A stretch of DNA of 64,000 bases from CBDIDH01 sp965277595 (GCA_965277595.1 CBDIDH010000002.1:62001-126000), one strand, 5' to 3'; positions 17,216-25,572 are shown, counted from the first letter of the stretch. Made by a program: numbers and translations. Notes: generated by a model from the letters alone, not told the origin.

Positions 17216-18110
17216 CCTGAGCAAGCGTCGCCTCGGCCGTGGTCTGGAAGCGCTCCTCGGTCGCGACGAAGGGGGGTATGAGCCCTCCTCGCTCGATTCC
17301 ACCGAACTGAATTACCTCAGTGTCGACCAGATCGATCCGAACCCGTTCCAACCCCGTCGCCAGTTCGACGCCGCCGAAATCTCCGCGCTGGCCGACTCGC
17401 TCCGCCAGCACGGCATGATTCAGCCGGTTCTCGTTCGCCTCGTGCACGATCGCTATCAACTCATCGCGGGCGAGCGCAGGCTTCGCGCCGCGATCGAGGC
17501 CCAGCTTCATGAGATCCCCGCCCGGGTCATGGAGCTCGACGATCAGCGTGTCAGCGAGCTTGCGATGGTCGAGAACCTCCAGCGCGAGGATCTCGGGCCA
17601 CTCGACAAGGCGATCGCCTTCCGCGACTACCTCCACCGGTATGGCGGAACCCAGGAAGAACTCGCCTCGCGACTCGGCCTCGATCGCTCGACGATCTCCA
17701 ACCTGATGCGCCTGCTCGACCTGCCCAACGAGGTTCAGGACGCCCTTCGCTCAAAGAAGCTCACCCAGGGGCACGCTCGGGCCTTGCTCGGCCTGCCCGA
17801 CCTCGAAAGCCAGCGCTCCGCCGCGATTCGCGTGATGACCGAAGGGCTTAACGTTCGCCAGACCGAGGCGCTGGTTACCTCAGGCGAACCCACCCCGGCG
17901 AGAAGTCGTGTTCGCAAGGACCCCGCCCAACCCGACGCGACCCCCTCGGGGGGCAAGTCGCCCCACGTCCTTGAGATCGAGGAACTCCTTCATTCGCGCT
18001 TCGGCACCCCGGTCCTCATCAAGGTGCGCGGTCGCGAGCGCGGACAAATCATCATCGACTTCAACAATCAGGAAGAATTCGATCGGGTAACGTCCCTGAT
18101 TCGCGGTTAA
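17208..18110 (+). CDS. parB: Chromosome partitioning protein ParB
   Basis: This 300-residue CTP-dependent DNA clamp loads at parS. The N-terminus RRLGRGLEALLG is typical. The CTP-binding domain has NPFQPRRQFD, GERRLRA (88-94) and ENLQRE (122-127). The parS-reading helix-turn-helix is around TQEELASRLGLDRSTISNLM (148-167), and the C-terminal dimer domain ends in RGRERGQIIIDFNNQEEFDR. It starts with GTG at 17208, eight bases inside parA (GTGAGTAA), giving tight coupling. Three parS-like sites lie within 9 kb. Confidence 0.96.
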   Translation: MSNLSKRRLGRGLEALLGRDEGGYEPSSLDSTELNYLSVDQIDPNPFQPRRQFDAAEISALADSLRQHGMIQPVLVRLVHDRYQLIAGERRLRAAIEAQLHEIPARVMELDDQRVSELAMVENLQREDLGPLDKAIAFRDYLHRYGGTQEELASRLGLDRSTISNLMRLLDLPNEVQDALRSKKLTQGHARALLGLPDLESQRSAAIRVMTEGLNVRQTEALVTSGEPTPARSRVRKDPAQPDATPSGGKSPHVLEIEELLHSRFGTPVLIKVRGRERGQIIIDFNNQEEFDRVTSLIRG

Positions 18111-18124
18111 TCCAACCACCCGAT

Positions 18125-18176
18125 AACTCCGCGTTCGCCTCAGCGTGCCGCGGCGAACGTGGAGTTCTTTTGTTTT
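18125..18176 (+). terminator. Rho-independent terminator after parB
   Basis: A 15-bp stem (AACTCCGCGTTCGCC with GGCGAACGTGGAGTT, one G-T pair) closes a 12-base loop and is followed by CTTTTGTTTT. It starts 15 bases after the parB stop. Confidence 0.82.
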
Positions 18177-18461
18177 CGAAAACCCGTGCGCCATCCTCGG
18201 TTGCCTGACAAGGTCGAAACCTCGCTTCCCATTTTTAAAAACCCCTCCGATTTACGAGAAGTCATCGTCCCTATTCCTGAAAGTCACGCGACCGCGACGC
18301 ACGCGAACCTTGAGAATCTCCTTGAAATTCCTTCGATCCGCCCTCGGACCTTGACGGCATCCGTTTTGCGTTAACCCACATGAAGCCCGACAAGAGCTGA
18401 GATGTTCCCTGGCGAGGTCGGCGGGGAGTGAGTCTGGCGAGGTCGCCGGGAGTTGATCCGC
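18177..18461. other. Gene-free spacer between the parB terminator and the kinase-like gene
   Basis: No supported gene is seen. The stretch is somewhat AT-richer than its neighbours and should contain the promoter for the sensor/regulator pair that follows. No clear -35/-10 pair or dyad could be singled out by eye. Confidence 0.5.
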
Positions 18462-19172
18462 GTGCAACCGAAGGCGCCCACGTTCCAACTGGAATCCGAA
18501 CTTTCCGCCACGCTTCGAGCGGTCGTTGCTCATCCCCAAACCACGGAGCACCTGCATCGGATTCTCGGCGGCTACTGCCATCAAGCGCGTAATCTTTTAA
18601 ACTGCCTCAACATGAGCCTTTACCTGGCCCGACGCGATGCCGCTCCGTCTTGCCAAACCCACTGGTTAGCGATCGAATCCCAATCGAAGCAGGTCGAGAG
18701 CTATCTCCATCACCTTCAATGGCTCGGCCGTCCGCTCACGATCGCCCCGGTCCAGCTTCCCTTCGGCCTTTTGATCGACGATCGGAAATCCGGCTGGTCG
18801 CGTCAGCTCCACGAAGTCGACAGGGCCTTCCTCATCGAAACTCCACTCGAAACAGTTCCCGTCCGCTTCGATCCTCAACTTCTTGGGTCAGCTCTCGATG
18901 AGCTTCTCGCATGGCGTGTCAGGCTTGGAGATCGAGACCGCGACCTCCGCCTCCATTGGGCGACTGACGACGCCGACATCGTCTTGACCTGGGATGAACC
19001 TTCGCGAAAATCTGGCTCCGTCTCGACACCTTTCGACGTGATTCCTCAGTTCGACGCTCTCGATTCCCTTCGACTTCCGATGATCAACCGGGTGATGGCC
19101 CTGCACGGTGGATCGGTCTCGTTCCACGCGATGAATCCCTTGCACCTCGTCCTGCGCTGGCCTCGGCTCTGA
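18462..19172 (+). CDS. Degenerate histidine-kinase-like protein (possible ChpT-type phosphotransferase)
   Basis: This protein has about 236 residues from the GTG at 18462, preceded by GGGAG. An H-box-like helix, GGYCHQARNLLNCLNMSLYL with His40, sits where a DHp domain would place its phospho-histidine. A second domain follows that ends like a histidine-kinase ATPase lid (LRLPMINRVMALHGGSVSF). The expected N-box asparagine is missing (LGSALDELLAWRVRLG), as is the DxGxG box (WDEPSRKSG), so ATP binding is unlikely. DHp plus a dead ATPase domain is the architecture of ChpT and Spo0B phosphotransferases. It lies 25 bases upstream of a receiver-only regulator, its probable partner. Function inferred. 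Confidence 0.7.
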   Translation: MQPKAPTFQLESELSATLRAVVAHPQTTEHLHRILGGYCHQARNLLNCLNMSLYLARRDAAPSCQTHWLAIESQSKQVESYLHHLQWLGRPLTIAPVQLPFGLLIDDRKSGWSRQLHEVDRAFLIETPLETVPVRFDPQLLGSALDELLAWRVRLGDRDRDLRLHWATDDADIVLTWDEPSRKSGSVSTPFDVIPQFDALDSLRLPMINRVMALHGGSVSFHAMNPLHLVLRWPRL

Positions 19173-19197
19173 AGCGATACCGCCTGAGAGACATCTA

Positions 19198-19623
19198 ATG
19201 CTGACCCACACCTTGCCCGCAGGTCTCATTTCGCGGTCGACCACTCCCTATGTCCTCCTTGTCGACGACCATGAACCGACGCTCTCTCGGCTTCAATCGG
19301 TGATGCAGTCGGCCGGGTTCGAGTGCGTCACATCGTCCTCGGCGGCCGAAGCCCTCGCCGTCTCGGACTCGCGGCGCCCTTCGCTCGTCATCACCGACCT
19401 GAGAATGCCGAGCCTCGACGGCCCCGCGCTCGGCCGCTGGCTCAAGGCCCGATACCCCTCGATCCCGCTCATTCTCGTCACCGGAGAGCTACTCGACGCG
19501 GCGAGCCAGCGTGACTTGACCCGCAATTTCGCGGGCATCTTTTCCAAGCCTCTGAACGTCGAACCCTTCTTGCTCCTGATCGACGACCTGATGCCTCGAT
19601 CCTTCCGCGCTCCTCGCCCTTGA
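19198..19623 (+). CDS. Single-domain response regulator
   Basis: This 141-residue receiver domain has no output domain. The acidic pair Asp23-Asp24 (LLVDDHE), the phosphoacceptor Asp67 (ITDLRMP), Thr95 (ILVTG) and Lys117 (FSKPL) are all present, so it should be phosphorylatable. A short N-terminal tail precedes the fold. It directly follows the kinase-like gene and probably relays or sinks phosphate from it. Confidence 0.93.
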   Translation: MLTHTLPAGLISRSTTPYVLLVDDHEPTLSRLQSVMQSAGFECVTSSSAAEALAVSDSRRPSLVITDLRMPSLDGPALGRWLKARYPSIPLILVTGELLDAASQRDLTRNFAGIFSKPLNVEPFLLLIDDLMPRSFRAPRP

Positions 19624-19666
19624 CCCGGCGGGCGCCCGGGCTTTACCATGCGATGGTCATTCGCCA

Positions 19667-19741
19667 CGGGGCGTAGCGCAGCCTGGTTAGCGCGCCTGCC
19701 TTGGGAGCAGGAGGTCACCAGTTCGAATCTGGTCGCCCCGA
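19667..19741 (+). tRNA. tRNA-Pro (anticodon TGG)
   Basis: The acceptor CGGGGCG pairs with CGCCCCG, the anticodon stem CCTGC/GCAGG encloses CTTGGGA (anticodon TGG), and the T arm is CCAGT-TCGAATC-TGG-type. Discriminator A at 19741; no CCA is encoded. Confidence 0.96.
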
Positions 19742-19860
19742 CTGGTTCTTCTTGGTTTTCGAATGTCACGCGCCTCGTCCGTCCAGAGCCCGAAACGCTC
19801 GGGATGGAACGATGCGTGAAGGTGCTTCCGTCCTTTGAGCAGCGATCGGACTTTTCGACG

Positions 19861-20565
19861 ATGGACAGCCCCTCCCTCGACGATGATCGCGGCAAAGTGG
19901 CCGCGGCCAACGCCGCGGCCGACCTCGTTCAAGACGGTATGATCGTCGGCCTCGGCTCCGGGTCGACCGCGACTCTCGTTGTCCAGGCCCTCGGTCGCCG
20001 TGTCGCCTCACAAGGCTTGCAGTTCAGCGGCGTCGCCACCAGCAACGCCACGGCCGAACTCGCGCGGTCGCTTCAGATCCCGCTTCGAGAGCTCGACGCG
20101 GTCGCTTCTCTCGACCTGAACCTCGACGGCGCCGATGAGGTTGATCCCAACTTTCAGATGATCAAGGGCAGGGGGGGTGCTCTGCTTCGCGAGAAGATTA
20201 TCGCCACCGCGGCCCGACGCCGCGTCAATGTCGTGACGCCGAGCAAGCGCGTCCTTCGCCTCGGGGCTCATTCTCCGATCCCGCTTGAAGTCAGTCCGAT
20301 CGGCGTTCAGCATCTCATGCGTCGGATTCAAGCTCTCGGCGCGGAACCGAATCTTCGCCACCACGAGGATCAGTCCATTTACCAGACCGACGGCGGCAAC
20401 TGGATCCTCGATTGCATCGTAACGCAAATCGACGATCCCGCCGTGCTTCATGCCCGCTTGAAACAGCTGACAGGCGTCTTTGAAACCGGAATTTTCATTC
20501 GACTTTGCGACGTCCTGATCGTTGGTGATGCCAATGGTGTGGAAATCCACGAATTCAAGCCGTGA
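19861..20565 (+). CDS. rpiA: Ribose-5-phosphate isomerase A
   Basis: This 234-residue enzyme interconverts ribose-5-phosphate and ribulose-5-phosphate in the non-oxidative pentose phosphate pathway. Motifs are GLGSGSTA (phosphate binding, 30-37), LDGADEVD (catalytic Asp region, 88-95) and KGRGGALLREK (102-112, with the catalytic Glu). The open frame extends upstream into tRNA-Pro, but the family N-terminus begins at the ATG at 19861. Convergent with deoC, 23 bases away. Confidence 0.97.
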   Translation: MDSPSLDDDRGKVAAANAAADLVQDGMIVGLGSGSTATLVVQALGRRVASQGLQFSGVATSNATAELARSLQIPLRELDAVASLDLNLDGADEVDPNFQMIKGRGGALLREKIIATAARRRVNVVTPSKRVLRLGAHSPIPLEVSPIGVQHLMRRIQALGAEPNLRHHEDQSIYQTDGGNWILDCIVTQIDDPAVLHARLKQLTGVFETGIFIRLCDVLIVGDANGVEIHEFKP

Positions 20566-20588
20566 TCGGACTCGATCCTGAGAGAAAT

Positions 20589-21323
20589 TCAGTAGTCTTC
20601 TCGCGTTTTCGTTTCACGTGGAACCGCCTTCCCAATCGGTTCGAGACCCAGCCGTTGCCGAAGTTCCCCCAGAATCTCCACGGTGCGACTCGTTCCCAGT
20701 CGTTCGCAACCGATTTCGATCATTTCAAGCGCCGTCGCCAGGTCCTTGATTCCGCCGGCCGCCTTGAGCCTGGTCCCTTTGGAGATGCTGGCTCGCATTA
20801 GAATTAGATCCGACATCGTGGCCCCGCCACTACCGAAGCCGGTGGATGTCTTGATGTAATCCACTCCAAGCTCGTCACATATCTTCGAGAGTTGGACAAT
20901 CGCTATCTTGTCCAGATAGCAGTTCTCGAAGATTGCCTTGACGATCGCCCCTCGATCGTGCGCGCGCGAGACCACCGCGCCGACCTCGGACTCGACGAGA
21001 TCCCAGCGCTTTTCGAGCACGGCGCCGATGTTGACGACCATATCCAACTCCGTCGCGCCATCGTCCATCGCCCGATCGGCCTCGGCGGATTTGATCTCCA
21101 ACACCTGGCCACCGTGCGGGAAACCGATTGTCGTGCCGACGGCAACCCCCGACCCTTTCAGAATCGTCGCCGCGCGCGCGACACCGCATGGCTTGATGCA
21201 GACGCTCGCAACCTGGTACTGGGCCGCGAGCATGCAACCCGCTTCCATTTCCTGAAAAGTCAAAGTCGGCAGGAGGAGGGCATGGTCGATCCGACCGGCC
21301 ACAAGTTCATAGCTGAGGTTCAT
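20589..21323 (-). CDS. deoC: Deoxyribose-phosphate aldolase
   Basis: This 244-residue class I aldolase of deoxyribonucleoside catabolism cleaves deoxyribose-5-phosphate to glyceraldehyde-3-phosphate and acetaldehyde. The Schiff-base lysine is Lys158 in IKTSTGFGSGGAT; Asp94 (ELDMVVNIGA) and Lys187 (KAAGGI) complete the site. The ATG at 21323 is preferred to one at 21392, which would overlap the upstream gene by 50 bases. The last codons (AVPRETKTREDY) are written across parS site 3. Confidence 0.96.
   Translation of the reverse strand: MNLSYELVAGRIDHALLLPTLTFQEMEAGCMLAAQYQVASVCIKPCGVARAATILKGSGVAVGTTIGFPHGGQVLEIKSAEADRAMDDGATELDMVVNIGAVLEKRWDLVESEVGAVVSRAHDRGAIVKAIFENCYLDKIAIVQLSKICDELGVDYIKTSTGFGSGGATMSDLILMRASISKGTRLKAAGGIKDLATALEMIEIGCERLGTSRTVEILGELRQRLGLEPIGKAVPRETKTREDY
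20610..20625 (+). promoter_or_regulatory. parS: parS-like ParB binding site 3
   Basis: The 16-mer CGTTTCACGTGGAACC has the same 14-base core as the other two sites, in the same orientation. It lies inside the last coding bases of deoC, about 2.5 kb downstream of parB. Confidence 0.86.
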
Positions 21324-21342
21324 CAGGCTAGTCTCAATCGGA

Positions 21343-22626
21343 TCAACGCGGCGAAAAGGCCGATTCCTTGGCGATTCGTCCCGACGGCTCAAACAAAGGC
21401 CGGGCGCGCTTGGTGGTCAGGTTTGGTCGGAACATCATAAGCAGAATCATCGGCAGATAGAGCAGGACCAGGGTTCCCCCCTCGTCCAGGTACCAGAACT
21501 GACTGGCGATGAGAAGCGCCGTGGACAGGGAAATCAACTCGCCGAGATTCTTCTCGGATGGCCAGACGGTCGTTACGATGACGAGCGCCCCGTATGCGAT
21601 GAGAACAGGGAGTCGATAGACATCGATGCCCGACCAGAAGCTTCCGGTCGTTCGCGCCTCAATTTCCGGCAATAGTCCCGCTTCCGCCAGCGTCCTTGCG
21701 CCCAATGCGCGCGCCCAGACGGCCAGGTCGGGTATCCACCAGGCAAGCAACGCGCACGAACTGGACACGCCGACCGCGACGCCCAGAAATCGGAACAGGC
21801 CCCGGTTCCGATAAAACCCGGCCCAAAGGGTGATCAATCCAAGACAGGCAGGCATCCAGCCCGCGGCGAGTCCAATCAAGGCTCCCGCCAGGGCAGGGCG
21901 GGTATACAGAGCGATCGCCGCCACGATCAGGGCCGCCGGGAGAATCTGTCCGCAGTCGACCAGCGCGATTCGCGAATAGGGCAGGATCAGATAACAGGTC
22001 GCCATCGCCAGCCCGGCGACCGGTCTCTCAAACTGTCGCCAACCAACGACAATCAACCCCGCGACAAGACCGAGGTGCGCGAGGCTCGCAAGCACCCTCG
22101 CGAGGATCACCTGCGGCGGGTTCGGCTTGAGCATGCTCGGCAACGGCGCGATCTTGAGAACCTGGTTCACGGTCGAGTTGGGCGTCTGCGATCCTGCCGG
22201 AGGAGGCTCGATCGGACGCCCTGGCTCCGCCGGGTTGCGAATCCGCCCTTCATTGACCGGAAGACTCACCGTTTCCGCAAGCAGTAGCCCCAGCATGCCG
22301 ATCGCCAGGCAGGTCAATCCCGCCGAGTTCAGGTTGGGTTCCAGCAAGGGGCGTCGGGTGAGTCCGAGATCGACCAGGCAACGTACCAGCCAGAGGGTCG
22401 AGCCGATGAAGAGCAGAACGAAGCCAAACCAGGGCTGTTTGCCGCCGGCCGACCGGCCGACAAGCGTCATCAACCCTGGCGTGAAGACGAACAGGAAGAG
22501 CAGATCAAAGTTTCGAACACTCCAGAAGCGGCTGAACTTGAAGAAAAGTGTCAGGCAAGCGAGGAGCGAGAGGAGGAGCCAGACCTCCGGGCCGATCCCG
22601 AGATCGGCCACAAGTGAGCCGCTCAC
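21343..22626 (-). CDS. Polytopic membrane protein of unknown function
   Basis: This 427-residue protein has about ten hydrophobic segments and starts with GTG at 22626. Between spans 3 and 4 is a Pro/Asn-rich loop. It shows general similarity in layout to planctomycete membrane proteins near glycosyltransferases, including a GT-C-like alternation of short loops, but no acidic first-loop motif is seen, so I do not assign it. It precedes deoC by 20 bases on the same strand and may be co-transcribed. Confidence 0.8.
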   Translation of the reverse strand: MSGSLVADLGIGPEVWLLLSLLACLTLFFKFSRFWSVRNFDLLFLFVFTPGLMTLVGRSAGGKQPWFGFVLLFIGSTLWLVRCLVDLGLTRRPLLEPNLNSAGLTCLAIGMLGLLLAETVSLPVNEGRIRNPAEPGRPIEPPPAGSQTPNSTVNQVLKIAPLPSMLKPNPPQVILARVLASLAHLGLVAGLIVVGWRQFERPVAGLAMATCYLILPYSRIALVDCGQILPAALIVAAIALYTRPALAGALIGLAAGWMPACLGLITLWAGFYRNRGLFRFLGVAVGVSSSCALLAWWIPDLAVWARALGARTLAEAGLLPEIEARTTGSFWSGIDVYRLPVLIAYGALVIVTTVWPSEKNLGELISLSTALLIASQFWYLDEGGTLVLLYLPMILLMMFRPNLTTKRARPLFEPSGRIAKESAFSPR

Positions 22627-22768
22627 GACGGCCTCAACTCTCTGGTATCAAGACAGTCCAGGAGCACGGCAGGGGGGCCTCGGTGTTCGAAATTGGGAAA
22701 CGCGGGCGACAATCATCGTAAAACCTTGGCGGTCGCCGCTCAAGGCGGCGCGATCGCCTGGCGAGGAT

Positions 22769-23494
22769 CTAATCCGACTCAAAAGGGATCGCCTCACCGG
22801 CGAGTTGACTGAGCGCGTTCATCGCCGCCCGTTGCTCGGCATCCTTCTTGTTGCGGCCCCAGGCGGGCGCGAACCGCTGCCGGCCGATCTGCGCCGAGAT
22901 CTTGAAGCACTTCGAGTGATCCGGCCCCTTCTCGTCGAGCAACTGGTACGTCGGTGTTTCTCCAAATTGTCGCTGCGCAACCTGTTGAAGGTTGCTCTTG
23001 TAGTTGATCCCCCCCTGACCATCGACCGTCTCATCAATCTCAACTTCGATGTGACGGAGGATAAACTGCTTCGCCGCCTCCATCCCGCCATCGAGATAAA
23101 TTGCTCCGATCAGGCTTTCAAAGACATCCGCGAGGACCGATGAAGGGGTTTCCTCCCGCGAGCCCATCCCTTTTCCCAGGACGAGGAAATCGTCGAGCGC
23201 AAGTGCTCGCGAAATCTTGGCGCAGGTGCGTCTTGAGACGACGACCGACTTGATCCGGGTCAGTTCGCCTTCGAGGTAATCGGGATATTTTCGAAACAGC
23301 AGCTCGCAGACGATCGCGCCGAGAATCGAATCGCCGAGAAACTCCAGACGTTCGTTCGAGGCGAGCCGGTGGTTGGCCCCCGAGGCGTGCGTCAACGCCT
23401 CCTGAAGATAGGTCGCGTTGATGAATCGGTAACGCAGGACTTCCTGGCATTCTTCCAGGGTCTGAGCCGCGTCGCGAGGGATGGGCTCGGGCAT
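22769..23494 (-). CDS. rnc: Ribonuclease III
   Basis: This 241-residue double-stranded RNA endonuclease matures rRNA and mRNA. The catalytic domain shows the signature NERLEFLGDSILG (Glu51, Asp55) and LADVFESLIGAIYLDGG (Asp123, Glu126). A C-terminal double-stranded RNA-binding domain follows (YKSNLQQVAQRQFGETPTY ... AWGRNKKDAEQRAAMNAL). Length and order are standard. Confidence 0.97.
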   Translation of the reverse strand: MPEPIPRDAAQTLEECQEVLRYRFINATYLQEALTHASGANHRLASNERLEFLGDSILGAIVCELLFRKYPDYLEGELTRIKSVVVSRRTCAKISRALALDDFLVLGKGMGSREETPSSVLADVFESLIGAIYLDGGMEAAKQFILRHIEVEIDETVDGQGGINYKSNLQQVAQRQFGETPTYQLLDEKGPDHSKCFKISAQIGRQRFAPAWGRNKKDAEQRAAMNALSQLAGEAIPFESD

Positions 23495-23725
23495 GATCGT
23501 ACCGACAAGGCGCCCAAGGAGTTGCGGAAACCTTCGTCAGGCTATCCCTGAACCGGGCGCTTGTCAACGGGCTACGTCCCCCCTCGGTCGAGACACTTTG
23601 ACCGAGGGCCGCCCGGCTCGTTATGATCAATTCCATGAACCCGGTTGATTTCCGAAGGTTCAAGAACTCGGCCAGGGCTCACAAAAAAAATTTCCAGTGA
23701 ATTTGACGGCGGAGGATGACGCGAC

Positions 23726-24295
23726 GTGGTTCCTGCCAAGGATTTTAAAAAGCGGATGGTCGTCGAGATTGATGGGGCGCCCCACATGATCGAACATATC
23801 AACGTGCAAACTCCTTCAGCGCGCGGCGCCGCGACTCTTTACAAGATCAAGGCACGCAACCTCAAGACCAAGAACCGCGTCGAAAAGGCGTATCGAGGCA
23901 CTGACGTCCTCGCCGAATCGAGTTTCGAGCGCCGCCCCGTTCAATTTCTCTACCGAGATCCCGAAGCCTTTCATTTCATGGACGCGGCCGACTTCAACCA
24001 GTTCTCGTTCCCCGCCGACGAGCTCGCCGAGCTTGCTCCGTTCATGACAGAGAACATGGAAGGGGTCGACGCCCTCGTCGTGAATGACGAGGTCATCGCC
24101 GTCGAGCTGCCCGATACCGTGGAATTGCCGATTGTCGACTCGGCTCCAGGCGTTCGCGGCAACTCGGCCACGGGGCGGACCAAGCCAGCGACACTATCAA
24201 CCGGGCACGTGATTCAGGTTCCCGAACACCTCGACCCGGGGGTCACGGTGCGCGTCGACACCCGAACCGGCGAATATCTTGGACGCGCGAACTGA
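23726..24295 (+). CDS. efpL: Elongation factor P-like protein EfpL/YeiP
   Basis: This 189-residue, three-OB-domain EF-P family protein binds between ribosomal P and E sites to relieve stalling at prolines. The loop tip reads QTPSARGAATLYK, with Arg33 where classical EF-P has a modifiable Lys. This and the following residues match the YeiP/EfpL branch. The C-terminal segment GRTKPATLSTGHVIQVPEHL is conserved in the family. Start is GTG with GGAGG upstream. Whether the genome also has a classical efp cannot be known from this window. Confidence 0.92.
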   Translation: MVPAKDFKKRMVVEIDGAPHMIEHINVQTPSARGAATLYKIKARNLKTKNRVEKAYRGTDVLAESSFERRPVQFLYRDPEAFHFMDAADFNQFSFPADELAELAPFMTENMEGVDALVVNDEVIAVELPDTVELPIVDSAPGVRGNSATGRTKPATLSTGHVIQVPEHLDPGVTVRVDTRTGEYLGRAN

Positions 24296-24321
24296 ACTGA
24301 AAACCCCAGCGAGCGTTTCTC

Positions 24322-24675
24322 GTGGACCATCGACTTATCACTTCGGCACTGGAACTCCCCGGTTTTCGGATCGTCGAGGGTCTTGGCGTCGTCCGAGGAA
24401 TCGTGGTTCGATCACGAAGCGTCGTCGGCAATTTCGCGGCGGGAATTCAGCAGTTCTTCGGCGGCAATATCTCCATTTACACAAGCCTCTGTGAACGCGC
24501 TCGGGCCGACGCTTATGAACTGATGATCCGCCACGCGGAAGACCTCGGCGCCGATGGAATCATCGTGGTTCGATACGACGCCACCGAGATTGCCCCCGGC
24601 GTCAGTGAAGTTCTCTGCTATGGAACCGCGGTCCGCATCGGTGATGGGAAACCCCCGATGCGCGACGATTTTTGA
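24322..24675 (+). CDS. YbjQ/UPF0145 family protein
   Basis: This 117-residue protein of the YbjQ (DUF74) family forms pentameric rings and is annotated as possibly heavy-metal binding. It shows GLGVVRGIVVRSRSVVGNF and the helix RADAYELMIRHAEDLGADGI, then RYDATEI. The start is a GTG 27 bases after the efpL stop, so it is probably co-transcribed. Its biochemical function is not established. Confidence 0.9.
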   Translation: MDHRLITSALELPGFRIVEGLGVVRGIVVRSRSVVGNFAAGIQQFFGGNISIYTSLCERARADAYELMIRHAEDLGADGIIVVRYDATEIAPGVSEVLCYGTAVRIGDGKPPMRDDF

Positions 24676-24680
24676 ACTCG

Positions 24681-25403
24681 TCAAGCGTCGATGGACACGC
24701 CTTCCGCGGCAAGAATCGCCTTCTTCTTTTCCAGGCCCCAGTAGTAGCCGTGAAGCCGACCCGAAGCTGAGATCACGCGGTGACAGGGGACGACCAGCGA
24801 AACCGGGTTCGACCCGCAGGCCATCCCCACCGCCCGAGCCGCGCCGGATGGCAAGCCAAGGCGTTTCGCCAGTTTCCCGTAGGTCGTCGTTTCGCCTCGG
24901 GGAATTTGGGTCAAGGCCTCCCAGACGCGACGCTGAAACGAACTCCCTCGAAGGTCGAGAGCAAACTCCCGAGCATCGACTTCGCCAATCAGCGATGCGA
25001 GAATCCGGGGCACGACGCGTTCCGCCGTCTCCGCATCGTTCACAACGCAAGCGCCCGGAATTCGACGACGAATCCTGTCAAGCGCCGGAGAATCGTCCTG
25101 GCTCTCGATAAAATCCAGCGCACACAATCCCTTGTCCGTTTCGCCGACGAGGACATCACCCCAAACCGTCCGAGCCGTCCCGTATCGTACAACCGTTGCC
25201 GCGTCCGTTTTCGAATCGGGCAAGTCATCCCGATCCTCAGGGCGACACTGTTGACACGCTCGATATCCGCTGAGCCGCGCGGCCCTCGCATCCAGAAAAG
25301 GCACGCAATTCTCAGCGCGCGGCGCTCTTGAGGGACGGCAAACCGTCCTGCAATAGATGCGAGTCGACTTGACCCCGACGACAGGCTCCGCGTGGGCATT
25401 CAT
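24681..25403 (-). CDS. Ada-like methyltransferase: AdaN zinc domain fused to O6-alkylguanine transferase, no HTH
   Basis: This 240-residue DNA alkylation repair protein has an N-terminal Ada metal-binding domain with four Cys (18 and 22 in IYCRTVC, 50 and 53 in CQQC), which in Ada accepts a methyl from phosphotriesters. It is joined almost directly to an Ogt/MGMT domain with the acceptor Cys207 in VVPCHRVI and the DNA-binding wing FQRRVWEALTQIPRGETTTY. The AraC-type HTH domain that lies between them in E. coli Ada is absent. The ATG at 25403 is chosen because it begins the Ada domain; the upstream open frame has no homology. Convergent with ybjQ, 5 bases apart. Confidence 0.9.
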   Translation of the reverse strand: MNAHAEPVVGVKSTRIYCRTVCRPSRAPRAENCVPFLDARAARLSGYRACQQCRPEDRDDLPDSKTDAATVVRYGTARTVWGDVLVGETDKGLCALDFIESQDDSPALDRIRRRIPGACVVNDAETAERVVPRILASLIGEVDAREFALDLRGSSFQRRVWEALTQIPRGETTTYGKLAKRLGLPSGAARAVGMACGSNPVSLVVPCHRVISASGRLHGYYWGLEKKKAILAAEGVSIDA

Positions 25404-25447
25404 GGGTATACCGCGTCCTTCCGACCTTGTATGTTTGTCGACGTTAC

Positions 25448-25461
25448 GATACAACTGTATC
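25448..25461. promoter_or_regulatory. Short dyad in the ada-like/membrane-protein divergent spacer
   Basis: GATAC and GTATC face each other across four bases in the 169-base spacer between two divergent genes. It is a candidate operator on position alone; it does not match the E. coli Ada box. Confidence 0.3.
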
Positions 25462-25572
25462 CCGTCGCCGTCAACTGGGTCTCTATTTTTTTTAGGTGGA
25501 ATCGGGCTTCGCGGGAACCTTGAATTCACTTCGGATCGTTCGACAAAGCCCGGCTCGGAAACGCAAAATTTG

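Noticed and set aside
24314..24329. Second degenerate parS-like word (GTTTCTCGTGGACC)
   Set aside because: The central CACGTG is broken and the outer arm differs, so no ParB binding is claimed.
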